A stretch of DNA of 64,000 nt from Chitinophagales bacterium. Its GTDB lineage: Bacteria; Bacteroidota; Bacteroidia; Chitinophagales; Chitinophagaceae. A model generated the notes under the pieces. The model was not told the origin of the DNA. It did not search any database and was given only the letters and a program-made list of their open reading frames with translations. The position numbers and the translations under genes are program-made. Below are positions 52,013 to 60,280 of this stretch, piece after piece (within the stretch, counting starts at the first letter, position 1; each line of letters starts with the position of its first letter). The DNA is taken from positions 124,001-188,000 of the forward strand of contig JACJXQ010000008.1 in NCBI GenBank assembly GCA_020636495.1, written 5' to 3'.

Positions 52013-52920
52013 TACATCATCTTCAAACAAAAAACACTACCGCCAGACTTCATAAATTCTGAAGTTTCTATTTCTATTACATTGAAACCTTCTGCCTTCA
52101 GTGCCTTTACTGTCACAGTACTTCCTTTTTGTAAAATGGCTGTTTTTTCCCCATTTGATTCAAAAGCGTGCGCATTAAGTGAAAAATAATCTTCAGCTTC
52201 CTGCTCAGGTATATAATATACCTTTTCAAATAGCTGTTGCACCATTTCAAGACCGTCAGTTGTAAACGCTTCTTTGCACAGCATAACGCTGTTTACAGAT
52301 AGTGGCACAAAACAAGTATCAAGGTGATAGAATTTGGGGTTGATCAGTTCTAATGCGACAACAGGGGCTTGTAACATCTGCGAAAGTTCTTCATACGCCT
52401 CAGACGTTGTACGATGTCCATATCCACCATACAATAAACGTTTGTGCGGATGTGGTATGACATCGCCCATACCTTCAAACATCTCAACATTTTTAAATTG
52501 TAGAGGTGTGAAACCCTTTGCCTTAAAAAATGCTTCAAAGTACGGCACCTCTCTGCGACGTGATTCGTGACGCATCCTGCTCATCACTACCACCTCTGTT
52601 CCATCATGCATCCTCCACGGGAAAGTCTGGTTTGCACAAAATACCATATCCTCACAGCCCTCAGCACCGGGAATAACCGATACTTCTTCTAAAATTCCTT
52701 TAGAATGCAAGTTGTCATAAGCCTGTTTCAAACTATTCCATTGTTCCCACATTTGCTCTTTGTCAGTAACACCAATGTTGCCCTGCATATGCACATTCTT
52801 TACGTCAACTATATCAAAATGATCAGGGCTGCACATTAACACCCTGGCAGGTTCCTGCCTGTCCGCAATTTCTTCTACTGAAAAAGGAACGGAATCTTTG
52901 TAAACTTTTATCTCTGTCAT
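52009..52920 (-). CDS. Amidinotransferase/DDAH-family hydrolase
   Basis: A 303-residue cytosolic protein of the guanidino-group-modifying superfamily, close to dimethylarginine dimethylaminohydrolase and arginine-deiminase-related proteins. Visible active-site parts are CEDMVFCANQ (substrate Asp), MFEGMGDVIP, FYHLDTCFVPL (catalytic His) and SGGSVFCLKM near the C-terminus (catalytic Cys). It should hydrolyse a guanidino compound such as methylarginine or arginine to citrulline. It overlaps the upstream secreted-protein gene by 4 bp (ATGA) and sits across a divergent promoter region from a secreted peptidylarginine-deiminase-like gene. Confidence 0.85.
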   Translation of the reverse strand: MTEIKVYKDSVPFSVEEIADRQEPARVLMCSPDHFDIVDVKNVHMQGNIGVTDKEQMWEQWNSLKQAYDNLHSKGILEEVSVIPGAEGCEDMVFCANQTFPWRMHDGTEVVVMSRMRHESRRREVPYFEAFFKAKGFTPLQFKNVEMFEGMGDVIPHPHKRLLYGGYGHRTTSEAYEELSQMLQAPVVALELINPKFYHLDTCFVPLSVNSVMLCKEAFTTDGLEMVQQLFEKVYYIPEQEAEDYFSLNAHAFESNGEKTAILQKGSTVTVKALKAEGFNVIEIETSEFMKSGGSVFCLKMMY

Positions 52921-53429
52921 TGTACCGTGATGGAAATCGTGTCTGAGGAATATACCTGTTTATCTGCCATGAGCACAAACCAGCACTCAACTTTATGTAC
53001 GGCCTGCCCGTTTACGGGTACTACCGGCGACAATGGAGGCCTGGCCCGGCCTTTCCACCTCCAGCTATAACCTTTGTTAGAAGCTGTTGTGAAAAAAATA
53101 TCGTCAGCCAATGTGCTGAAAACAATTATATCGTTGCTATTCCTGCGGGGCCTTATTTTTTTGGGACATAATGGCTTGCTGTTCTTCACCAATTCCATAG
53201 GAATATTACGAACATCATTTTGGGTATAGAAGTACAGCTTTACATCCTTCGGACGTTTCGTGAAAGTACCTGAATTTATTATGCAGTTGATCTTACCATT
53301 TTCACCACTGCCTGACAAGATATAGCTGTTACCGGAATAAGTAATTGCCAACTTTTGTTGTGCTGAAAGAGGCACGAACGAAAGCAACACAAAGGCAAAT
53401 GTGGATATAGATAATGGGTAGCAGCTCAT
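52917..53429 (-). CDS. Small exported protein, Ig-like, upstream of the DDAH gene
   Basis: A 170-residue protein with a signal peptide (ending VPLSAQ, about residue 24). The rest is beta-rich (AITYSGNSYILSGSGENGK, KDVKLYFYTQND, WRWKGRARPPLSPVVPVNGQ, VYSSDTISITVQ), suggesting an Ig-like domain. It overlaps the DDAH-family gene by 4 bp. A -7 box ends 4 bases before the start codon. The function is unknown; pairing of an exported protein with a cytosolic hydrolase is unusual. Confidence 0.65.
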   Translation of the reverse strand: MSCYPLSISTFAFVLLSFVPLSAQQKLAITYSGNSYILSGSGENGKINCIINSGTFTKRPKDVKLYFYTQNDVRNIPMELVKNSKPLCPKKIRPRRNSNDIIVFSTLADDIFFTTASNKGYSWRWKGRARPPLSPVVPVNGQAVHKVECWFVLMADKQVYSSDTISITVQ

Positions 53430-53433
53430 ATGA

Positions 53434-53441
53434 CAAAACTA
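53434..53441 (-). promoter_or_regulatory. -7 promoter box abutting the exported-protein/DDAH operon
   Basis: The reverse strand reads TAGTTTTG, then TCAT, then the ATG at 53429. The transcript is predicted to start at or next to the start codon. Confidence 0.5.
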
Positions 53442-53535
53442 AGCAGGAAACCCTGAATAATTTGCAAAAAAAAATTCCGTGGAAAGCAACGGATTAAGAA
53501 AAGACGTAATTTACATATTCACGTAAAATAATTAT

Positions 53536-55377
53536 ATGCGTAAAACCTCTTTCTTATTATTGGCGATATTCGCCTACATACCTTTTGTGTCTGCGCAACG
53601 ATGGCACGTAAAACCCACACCGGAAGAAATTGTCTACCGGCAGCAACATCCTAAACCTTTACCAGCTTCTACACAAAAAACCACTGCCGGAACTTTTGTA
53701 ATGCCAACTGATGCCCGCTTCCCGGGAGAGTTTGAAGAATCGCAGGCAGTAGCCCTGGCATGGATATACGACATTGGAGGAATAGACATAAGTTCGGAAT
53801 ATGCTGATCTCTGGGCTGCCATGGCTAACGCAATACAACAGGAATGCCAGGTATGGATACGTGTGGAAAATGGTGCTGATACCACCGCCGTGAAAAACTT
53901 TATGTCATCTAATGGAACACCACTTACCAACTATCGTTTTTTTGTAACTGTATCGGATGATTTCTGGATACGTGACTTTGGCCCGCTCGGGTTTTATTAT
54001 GGTAGCAATGATGATGTAGGTTTCCTGAATATGAATTATTACCCCGGCAGGGATTATGACAATCTTTTCCCGGGCTACCTGGCCAATGAGCTGGGTTACC
54101 TGGAAGTAAAAACGAACCTTTATGCAGAGGGTGGCAACTATATCACAGATGGCTTCCATCGTTCATTTCACAGTGATGTGATACAATCTGTGAACACTTC
54201 CGGTCCTCCATATACACCAGCACATGCTGCCTGGACAACGCAACAGGTAAATGACAGCATTAAATATGTTTGGGCAAGCACTGATGTTATAACAACGCCA
54301 ACATTAAAGTGCGATGGCGGTACCGGGCATAATGATATGTTCATGAAACTTATGGATGAGAACACATTTGCAGTGATGGAATATCCATCAATTGTTACGG
54401 CCGCTGACAAAGGGATCATTGATGGAGTTATCAACACTCTCTCTACGAAAACATCAGTATACGGACAGCCTTACAGGATATTTAAAGTTCCGATGCCAAC
54501 TCGTGATGATGGTAATATTACAACATTGTGTAACCTGCTGGATAATGATGCGCGTACGTTTGTAAACGGACTTACCGTTAATGGCTCCTACCTGATGCCT
54601 ACCTACTCAGACGCTGCAAGTGGTAACAAAGCAGGAGACCAGGTTGCTATTAACCTCTTCAAACAAATAGCACCCGGCTACAAGATCATCCCTTTGGATG
54701 CACGTATACTGACAATATATGGCGGTGCTGTGCATTGTGTGACCATGCAGATACCGGCCGAAAACCCGATAACTATCTGGCACCCACCCGTACTGGATAA
54801 GCAACCACAGGTAAACAAATTCCATATAGTTGCTAAAGCAACTAATAAAAGTGGTATTGCCTCTACAAAATGTATGTGGCGCATCCGGGGCAATCAAAAC
54901 TGGAATACGCTAACGCTTACCGATAGTTCAGGTTATAGTATAGGAGATATAACAGACAATTTTACACAGATGAGCAAACAGACCGTTATAGAGTATTATA
55001 TAACCTCTACCAGTAATAATGGCAAAACTATTACTAAACCTATTACAGCCAGCAATGGTGGTTATTACAAATTTTACTTTGAAGTACCTGATGGCATAGC
55101 TGAGCTGGATGAAGCCAGGAACTTTGCACTTAATCCATTTCCTAATCCCACTATCGGTAATTTCGTGATACCTGTTATTTTTGATGGCACAAGAAATGTT
55201 CAAGCTATTATTACAGACGTTATGGGTAAACGTATCACCGAATTGGATTTCGGGAGCAAGAGTAATGGCATGAGCAAGCTGGAATTTGACATTTCGGATA
55301 AAGCAGCAGGCATGTACTTCATTCAAATTACAGCTGACGGGAAATTGCTGACCACGAAACGTGTGATGAAACAATAG
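53536..55377 (+). CDS. Secreted peptidylarginine/agmatine deiminase-like enzyme with T9SS type A sorting domain
   Basis: A 613-residue protein. A signal peptide ends at VSAQ (residue 20), followed by a short pro-region. The catalytic domain (about 55-420) has the agmatine/peptidylarginine deiminase residues: D147 in DFWIRDFGP, H265 and D267 in GGTGHNDMF, and catalytic C401 in GGAVHCVT. Residues about 425-515 look like an Ig-like domain. The C-terminal 80 residues (NPFPNPTIGNFVIP, DVMGKRITELD, AGMYFIQI) form a T9SS type A sorting domain. This deiminase-Ig-sorting order is that of PPAD of Porphyromonas gingivalis, which citrullinates C-terminal arginines outside the cell. Agmatine as a substrate remains possible. 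Confidence 0.88.
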   Translation: MRKTSFLLLAIFAYIPFVSAQRWHVKPTPEEIVYRQQHPKPLPASTQKTTAGTFVMPTDARFPGEFEESQAVALAWIYDIGGIDISSEYADLWAAMANAIQQECQVWIRVENGADTTAVKNFMSSNGTPLTNYRFFVTVSDDFWIRDFGPLGFYYGSNDDVGFLNMNYYPGRDYDNLFPGYLANELGYLEVKTNLYAEGGNYITDGFHRSFHSDVIQSVNTSGPPYTPAHAAWTTQQVNDSIKYVWASTDVITTPTLKCDGGTGHNDMFMKLMDENTFAVMEYPSIVTAADKGIIDGVINTLSTKTSVYGQPYRIFKVPMPTRDDGNITTLCNLLDNDARTFVNGLTVNGSYLMPTYSDAASGNKAGDQVAINLFKQIAPGYKIIPLDARILTIYGGAVHCVTMQIPAENPITIWHPPVLDKQPQVNKFHIVAKATNKSGIASTKCMWRIRGNQNWNTLTLTDSSGYSIGDITDNFTQMSKQTVIEYYITSTSNNGKTITKPITASNGGYYKFYFEVPDGIAELDEARNFALNPFPNPTIGNFVIPVIFDGTRNVQAIITDVMGKRITELDFGSKSNGMSKLEFDISDKAAGMYFIQITADGKLLTTKRVMKQ

Positions 55378-55397
55378 GATCAGAAAAATATGAATAT

Positions 55398-55428
55398 AAA
55401 AAAGGGTTACAAATTGTAACCCTTTTTT
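55398..55428. terminator. Bidirectional terminator between deiminase and cyclase genes
   Basis: A 13-bp stem (AAAAAAGGGTTAC / GTAACCCTTTTTT) with a 5-nt loop sits between convergent genes and overlaps the stop codon of the cyclase gene by two bases. Confidence 0.88.
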
Positions 55429-57559
55429 AGGCTTTACCCTCTACAAAATACATTTTGAGCTCACCCTTATTTTTTGCAGCTATCTCGCCCCTGTATGTGC
55501 ATATGTATTGATCTTTCACAAGCAGATAGGTATCTTCAGAAATATTGATCCTGCCTGGTGCACCTGTTTGCTCCATACGTGCAGCAATGTTCACCGTATC
55601 ACTCCATATATCGTAAGCAAATTTCTTCATTCCCACTATGCCAGCTACTACACTACCCGAATTAATACCGACTCTGACACTGAATGTGCGCTCACCCAGT
55701 TCTTTTTTCCGTGCCTCAGTATATGCTACAATCTCTATGGCTGCAGCTATTATTTCTGTTGCATGATTGGCATTCGGCAATGGCAGGCCTGATACAGCAA
55801 GATACGCATCCCCTACTGTTTTTATTTTTTCGATGTCGTATTTGTCAATGATATGGTCGAACGCTTTGAAGCAAGTATCCAGTTCGGCCACCAATTCTTG
55901 CGGAGACAACTGTTCTCCGACGAGCGTAAAGTCAACAAAATCAGTGAACATGACTGTTACATTATCAAACAACTGGGCACTCACTCTTCCGTTTTGCTTT
56001 AACTCGTCAGCAACCTCTTCGGGTAATATATTGAGTAACAATTGTTCTGAAACCTGCTTTTCCCTGCTTATAGAATCGCGGGCATGACTTATAAGTACAT
56101 TGGCCTTCTTCTGATGCTGATAGCTACGGAAAATGAAAAATGACAGTAGCAGTAAGAGTAAAATAGCACCAAACCCGCTATATGTAAGTATTCGCTGCCT
56201 TTGCAATTGCAGTCTTGCTATCTTCTTTTCTTCGGCTACTTTCATACTATCAGCAAACTGTTGCCTGTCGAAGTATCCCTGCATATCAATTCGCGTAAGC
56301 TCCTGTATCTTTTTACGACTCAGCATACTATCTCTTAATGCAATATGTTGCTGGTATGTATGCAGGGCATCTGCAGTACGGTTCATCTTTTCGTAAGTTC
56401 TGCTAAGGGTGAGCAAAGCAGTACTTTCAATATCCATGGCACCTGTTTCTTTGCTCAGGGCTACAGCCTTTTTCAGATAACCGATAGCGTCGTCATACTT
56501 TTTTCGGGCTGAGAATATCTTTCCCATAGTAGTATAAACGCGAGGTAGTAGTATAGGCAGCCGCGGACTATCCCCCGTACCACTTGCTATTTGGAAAGCC
56601 TTTCCGGCGTAATAATCAGCAGAATCTAACTTATGCATACCCAAATATGTCTCGCCCAATTTGTAATATGTCTGTACCAGGTATTCGTCTCCTGTCGCTT
56701 CACTGGAGTTATTGAGTAACGTCTCTGCATTTTTGTAATTGGCAATTGCATTTGAATATAACTTCTTATTAAGATAGCAATCACCAATGCCCAAATTAGA
56801 CAGCATATTAAAGGCTAATGCCTGCAGCTTCCTGTTCAATTCCTGAACTTCCCTGTAGCTTGCCTCTGCGCGTTCATAGTCAGGAATAGCAAAATAAATA
56901 TTTGCTATCTGGTATTTTAGAGCTAACAATGTAAGAGTATCGTAAACAGTTGGTGTATCAGCTTCTACAATGTCCTGGTACAGCAGATTGTATGCTTTTT
57001 GATAATTATCCAGTGCATTGGCATATTCGCCCATATCCTGGTACACAACGCCAGTATTACCTAATGTTTGTATGATATTATCCCTGTCGATATCCAGGTC
57101 GATAATATGTTTGTAACAAGCCAGTGCTTTGCCATAATCAGCCATGTTTTTGTAACAATCAGCCATTTGATTATATGCTTTGAACTGGTATTGAACGTCT
57201 TTCTGTGCACGAGCTAATGCAAGGCTTTTTTCAGACCATTCAATAGCAGTTATGTAGTTCTTTCTACAATCGGAATAATAAAAACCAATTTTGTAACTGG
57301 CATTCATTATGCCCTTTTGGTATTCAGCTTTGCGTGAAATATCCAATGCATCTTCAAGGTAATCTAACCTCTGTTCGCATACAGCCCGGTAGCCCAACTC
57401 AATAAGCACATCTGCTTTTGCAGTATCTGAATGCGTCTTTGCCAGTTTGTGTTTCAGAGAATCGACTATGTGTTCCTGGGCCTTTGCAAATGATACCTCT
57501 GTGCAGTAAATCACTAAAGTTATTATCAATAAATAACGAGGGTATGAGGAGGCACTCAT
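55427..57559 (-). CDS. TPR-containing class III adenylate cyclase
   Basis: A 710-residue protein. It has a signal segment (residues about 7-25) and about eight TPR repeats (about 35-410; YKAYNQMADCYKNMADYGKA and similar) in the periplasm. One membrane helix follows (about 455-478, GFGAILLLLLLSFFIF), then a linker helix, then a cytosolic class III cyclase domain (about 530-705). Metal-binding Asp residues are in MFTDFVDFT and VGDAYLAVSG. Lys in EKIKTVGDAYL and Asp in YDIWSDTVN are the adenine-specifying residues, where guanylate cyclases have Glu and Cys. It should make cAMP in response to a signal sensed by the TPR part. Confidence 0.9.
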   Translation of the reverse strand: MSASSYPRYLLIITLVIYCTEVSFAKAQEHIVDSLKHKLAKTHSDTAKADVLIELGYRAVCEQRLDYLEDALDISRKAEYQKGIMNASYKIGFYYSDCRKNYITAIEWSEKSLALARAQKDVQYQFKAYNQMADCYKNMADYGKALACYKHIIDLDIDRDNIIQTLGNTGVVYQDMGEYANALDNYQKAYNLLYQDIVEADTPTVYDTLTLLALKYQIANIYFAIPDYERAEASYREVQELNRKLQALAFNMLSNLGIGDCYLNKKLYSNAIANYKNAETLLNNSSEATGDEYLVQTYYKLGETYLGMHKLDSADYYAGKAFQIASGTGDSPRLPILLPRVYTTMGKIFSARKKYDDAIGYLKKAVALSKETGAMDIESTALLTLSRTYEKMNRTADALHTYQQHIALRDSMLSRKKIQELTRIDMQGYFDRQQFADSMKVAEEKKIARLQLQRQRILTYSGFGAILLLLLLSFFIFRSYQHQKKANVLISHARDSISREKQVSEQLLLNILPEEVADELKQNGRVSAQLFDNVTVMFTDFVDFTLVGEQLSPQELVAELDTCFKAFDHIIDKYDIEKIKTVGDAYLAVSGLPLPNANHATEIIAAAIEIVAYTEARKKELGERTFSVRVGINSGSVVAGIVGMKKFAYDIWSDTVNIAARMEQTGAPGRINISEDTYLLVKDQYICTYRGEIAAKNKGELKMYFVEGKA

Positions 57560-57706
57560 AAAAGGGTAAAATTTTGCAGATTGTATAAAATTAAAAATTA
57601 ATTTGTATTTTGTTCAACTGATTGCCTATTTGAGGCAGAAATTTAAAGGACTGTTTTGTTTGAATGAAACTAATATAAGGGTTAATTAATAAACAAACGA
57701 AAGCAT

Positions 57707-58213
57707 ATGATAAAGTCAGTTTATAAAGGCTTGCTTGGTGCATGCCTGTTAATTCTTTGCACTGCTATAGTACGTGCCGAGGGAGTAGGATCTGCTAACG
57801 TAAAATTTGGCAGACCAACCAATAATCAAAGCGAATGTGAAGGTAAAGGTGTCTGTATGCTTACTTCAATTGGCACACAATCGGGCGAGGTGCCTGTTAA
57901 ATTCACATTGACAGAAGACCCGACGAGTGGTTTTTATACGCTCACAATGCAGTTCAATATATCGTTGATGAGCAGTGCTGACCATGATTACCTGTACAGG
58001 TATTTCCTGTATTCAGACGGTGAGCCCAGACCACTATTTGCCTTTGATGGTGATTACACGTTTACCAACAAAGATCTTTGCCGTTCATTAGGTATAGATG
58101 TTGGTACTCTTACAATAACGCCTGAATCTGTGAGTGGACCACGCAATATTGAGAAGATAAAAGATTCTGAGATCAGGCTGACCTATGTTATGCCTATGCC
58201 CGGCAAAAAATAA
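57707..58213 (+). CDS. Exported hypothetical protein
   Basis: A 168-residue protein with a signal peptide (ending IVRAEG, about residue 25). The rest is beta-rich with a single early Cys pair (SECEGKGVCML), a long amphipathic stretch (GFYTLTMQFNISLMSSADHD) and KDLCRSLGIDVGTLTITPES. The family is not recognised. It is read alone, with a weak terminator after it, and faces away from the cyclase gene across a 147-bp AT-rich gap. Confidence 0.6.
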   Translation: MIKSVYKGLLGACLLILCTAIVRAEGVGSANVKFGRPTNNQSECEGKGVCMLTSIGTQSGEVPVKFTLTEDPTSGFYTLTMQFNISLMSSADHDYLYRYFLYSDGEPRPLFAFDGDYTFTNKDLCRSLGIDVGTLTITPESVSGPRNIEKIKDSEIRLTYVMPMPGKK

Positions 58214-58215
58214 GA

Positions 58216-58249
58216 AAATGAGCTAAACTGTAAACGGGTCAGCTCATTT
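58216..58249 (+). terminator. Weak terminator after the exported hypothetical gene
   Basis: A 9-bp stem (AAATGAGCT / AGCTCATTT) has a 16-nt loop and no long T run. It may serve both convergent genes. Confidence 0.4.
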
Positions 58250-58281
58250 ATCACAAAAACCATGAAGTTAACTGCACTATA

Positions 58282-58815
58282 TTATCGGGTTGCGATGGGT
58301 GTGTTGTTTATAATAACAGGAGATTTACGATATTCCTTGTCTGTACCGGGTAATATTGCTTGTATGTTTACTACATCTGAATAAGGCATATTGCCATTCA
58401 TTTCTACTTTAGCTACCCTGTAGTAGGAATAATTCTGCCCCGCCAGGTCCATATCATATTTAATAGGCCTGATCGTGTTTGCTTTGGGTGCAATGGTTGT
58501 TATTACATGAAAGTGCTCATTATCATTGGTAGCCTCTACCCTGTAGTGTTGTACATTCACGTTCTTTTGGGCTGTGAAAGAAAGTATCTCCCTGTTGTTT
58601 TTTTTCTGTATGACTACATCAGTAAAGGCACAGTGTTGAGAATAAGTAGCTGTTGTACAGCAAATAGCGATAATAAAAATGATTGCTTGTTTTATCTGAA
58701 AAGAATTGATTTCCCGATGGCCAGATTGAACTCGCTGCAACTTTGGGAATATGCATGACTGATTAGTATTCATATCTGTGTGTGCAAAATCTGAACTTTT
58801 AAATACTCGTTTCAT
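58282..58815 (-). CDS. Hypothetical protein with FN3-like C-terminal domain
   Basis: A 177-residue protein. ATG 58815 follows an AAT-rich leader typical for this genome. Unusually, the hydrophobic segment (QAIIFIIAICCTTATYSQ) lies at about residues 43-60 rather than at the N-terminus. Either the first 40 residues form a cytosolic tail or the true start is a non-ATG codon further in. The mature part (NVQHYRVEATNDNEHFHVIT, YSYYRVAKVEMNGNMPYSD) resembles the fibronectin-III-like module that precedes sorting domains in Bacteroidota secreted proteins, but no sorting domain follows. Confidence 0.55.
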   Translation of the reverse strand: MKRVFKSSDFAHTDMNTNQSCIFPKLQRVQSGHREINSFQIKQAIIFIIAICCTTATYSQHCAFTDVVIQKKNNREILSFTAQKNVNVQHYRVEATNDNEHFHVITTIAPKANTIRPIKYDMDLAGQNYSYYRVAKVEMNGNMPYSDVVNIQAILPGTDKEYRKSPVIINNTPIATR

Positions 58816-58908
58816 AATTGTATGTTTTAAGATGTTTAATGATCGTTTTGATAACGCAAAGATGAGACGAGAAAAGAGGGTATTTATGAGTAGAATGACC
58901 CGTTTTAC

Positions 58909-58953
58909 GGTGTTTTATCACTGTTACTAATACAGTGAAAACACCCTTTTTTT
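58909..58953 (+). terminator. Terminator-like hairpin in the 58.9 kb intergenic region
   Basis: GGTGTTTTATCACTG (58909-58923) pairs imperfectly with CAGTGAAAACACC (58933-58945) and is followed by a T-rich run. No forward gene ends just upstream, so it may end an unannotated transcript or act in regulation. Confidence 0.4.
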
Positions 58954-58970
58954 GATATCGAAGAAATTAC

Positions 58971-58986
58971 ACCGTGTTTTCACGGT
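58971..58986. promoter_or_regulatory. Palindrome ACCGTG-TTTT-CACGGT upstream of a lipoprotein gene
   Basis: A perfect 6+6 bp inverted repeat with a 4-nt spacer lies about 80 bp before the ATG at 59065. The related half-site ACGGTG occurs at 58907-58912. It could be an operator or a short hairpin. Confidence 0.35.
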
Positions 58987-59064
58987 ATAATGGCAGTATT
59001 AACACCTTATAATTATCCGTAACATATGAGTACTTTAGTTGCTCACTCAAAAACATATACTATT

Positions 59065-59613
59065 ATGAAACAAACATTAATTGCATTACTAGCACTGTTA
59101 ATGCTGGCATCCTGCGAACAAAAAGCCGAAGAAACTGGAAATGCATCAAAAACTTCTGCTGATAATACTATAAAAGAGGGAGAAGAACCTAGTTATTACA
59201 GTTTTACAGAGACAAGAACTGCAGCTGATACATTAATACAACGGTATCATGACACCTTGGTTGCAAGGGCAAACGCCTGTAACGGTCCCGATGACCCAAA
59301 AATAACATTTAAGGATCTGGCTCCCAAAACATCTTTTATGATTAATGCAAATATGTTGAGAGATTACTTAAATGACAGCACGAATGTAACAATGTTGAAC
59401 GTTTACATAGCCCAAAAGAACACTACTGATGAATTGAAAATAATATTTATTGGTGCGGTAGATTCTGTTGGAACCGACGGTGACACTTTTTACGTTGAAA
59501 AGGCGATTCACAAAGCTAGTGACAATAATAACTACGTTTTAGATCATACTTTGCCTTGTCCCAAATGTGAAGAAAGAATAGCAATACTCGGAGGTAAAAA
59601 CAAAGCACAATAG
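59065..59613 (+). CDS. Hypothetical lipoprotein upstream of a two-component system
   Basis: A 182-residue protein when started at ATG 59065 (MKQTLIALLALLMLASC, lipidated Cys at residue 17). An ATG 39 bases upstream would place polar residues before the signal. The mature part begins with a low-complexity linker and continues with PSYYSFTETRTAADTLIQRY and a later CxxC (LPCPKCEERI). It ends 7 bp before a membrane-protein gene that leads into a histidine kinase and regulator, so it may be the surface input of that system. This is an inference from position. Confidence 0.65.
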   Translation: MKQTLIALLALLMLASCEQKAEETGNASKTSADNTIKEGEEPSYYSFTETRTAADTLIQRYHDTLVARANACNGPDDPKITFKDLAPKTSFMINANMLRDYLNDSTNVTMLNVYIAQKNTTDELKIIFIGAVDSVGTDGDTFYVEKAIHKASDNNNYVLDHTLPCPKCEERIAILGGKNKAQ

Positions 59614-59620
59614 AAAATAG

Positions 59621-60280
59621 ATGCAGGAAGCCCTTATTACAATATACTATGTCGTTATTGTTGTGGCAGCTATCGTCTCAATGCTAAAATACAAACAGTT
59701 GGATAAGGCATTACGTAGTATTTCAATATTGCTTTATCTGACTGTTCTGGCAGAGTCTTTATCATATATCTCATCAGGATTAGACGCCTACCGCATCAAG
59801 AATATTATCTATCATGTCTTTAGTATAATTGAACTGATCTTAGTATGCATGTTTTTTATTTTCTCAATTAGAGCTAAGTCTTATAAGCAATCCATACTTG
59901 CGGTTGTGATTGCCAGTTTTGCTATTGGTATACTGAATATCTACTTTCTGCAGCCAATATATACGCTTAATTCAAACATGCTTATGTTTGAAAGCTTTGT
60001 TATTATAACCATGTCCCTTTATTATATCTATTGGTTAGTAAAAAAGAATATCACAGGCAACTTTTTTAGCAACAGCCATTTCATCATTACTTTGCTATTA
60101 CTATTACTGTGGAGTACTTCATTCTTTTTCTGGGCATTTATTGCTGTATTGTATAAAGAAGGTTGGGCATACACCGAAATTGTATCGTACACTCATCTTA
60201 CTATTAATATTATTGTGTACCTGGGCATTGGTATAACCTTATTCTATAACTCCAGGAATTTATTAAATCATGATCACTAG
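59621..60280 (+). CDS. Seven-helix membrane protein linked to a histidine kinase
   Basis: A 219-residue protein made almost entirely of hydrophobic helices: about seven segments, including LITIYYVVIVVAAIVSMLKY, IIYHVFSIIELILVCMFFIF and LTINIIVYLGIGITLFY. The last 11 bp overlap the start of the histidine kinase gene. Because the kinase has only one short membrane helix and no sensor domain, this protein probably serves as its membrane sensor module. The family is not recognised. Confidence 0.7.
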   Translation: MQEALITIYYVVIVVAAIVSMLKYKQLDKALRSISILLYLTVLAESLSYISSGLDAYRIKNIIYHVFSIIELILVCMFFIFSIRAKSYKQSILAVVIASFAIGILNIYFLQPIYTLNSNMLMFESFVIITMSLYYIYWLVKKNITGNFFSNSHFIITLLLLLLWSTSFFFWAFIAVLYKEGWAYTEIVSYTHLTINIIVYLGIGITLFYNSRNLLNHDH

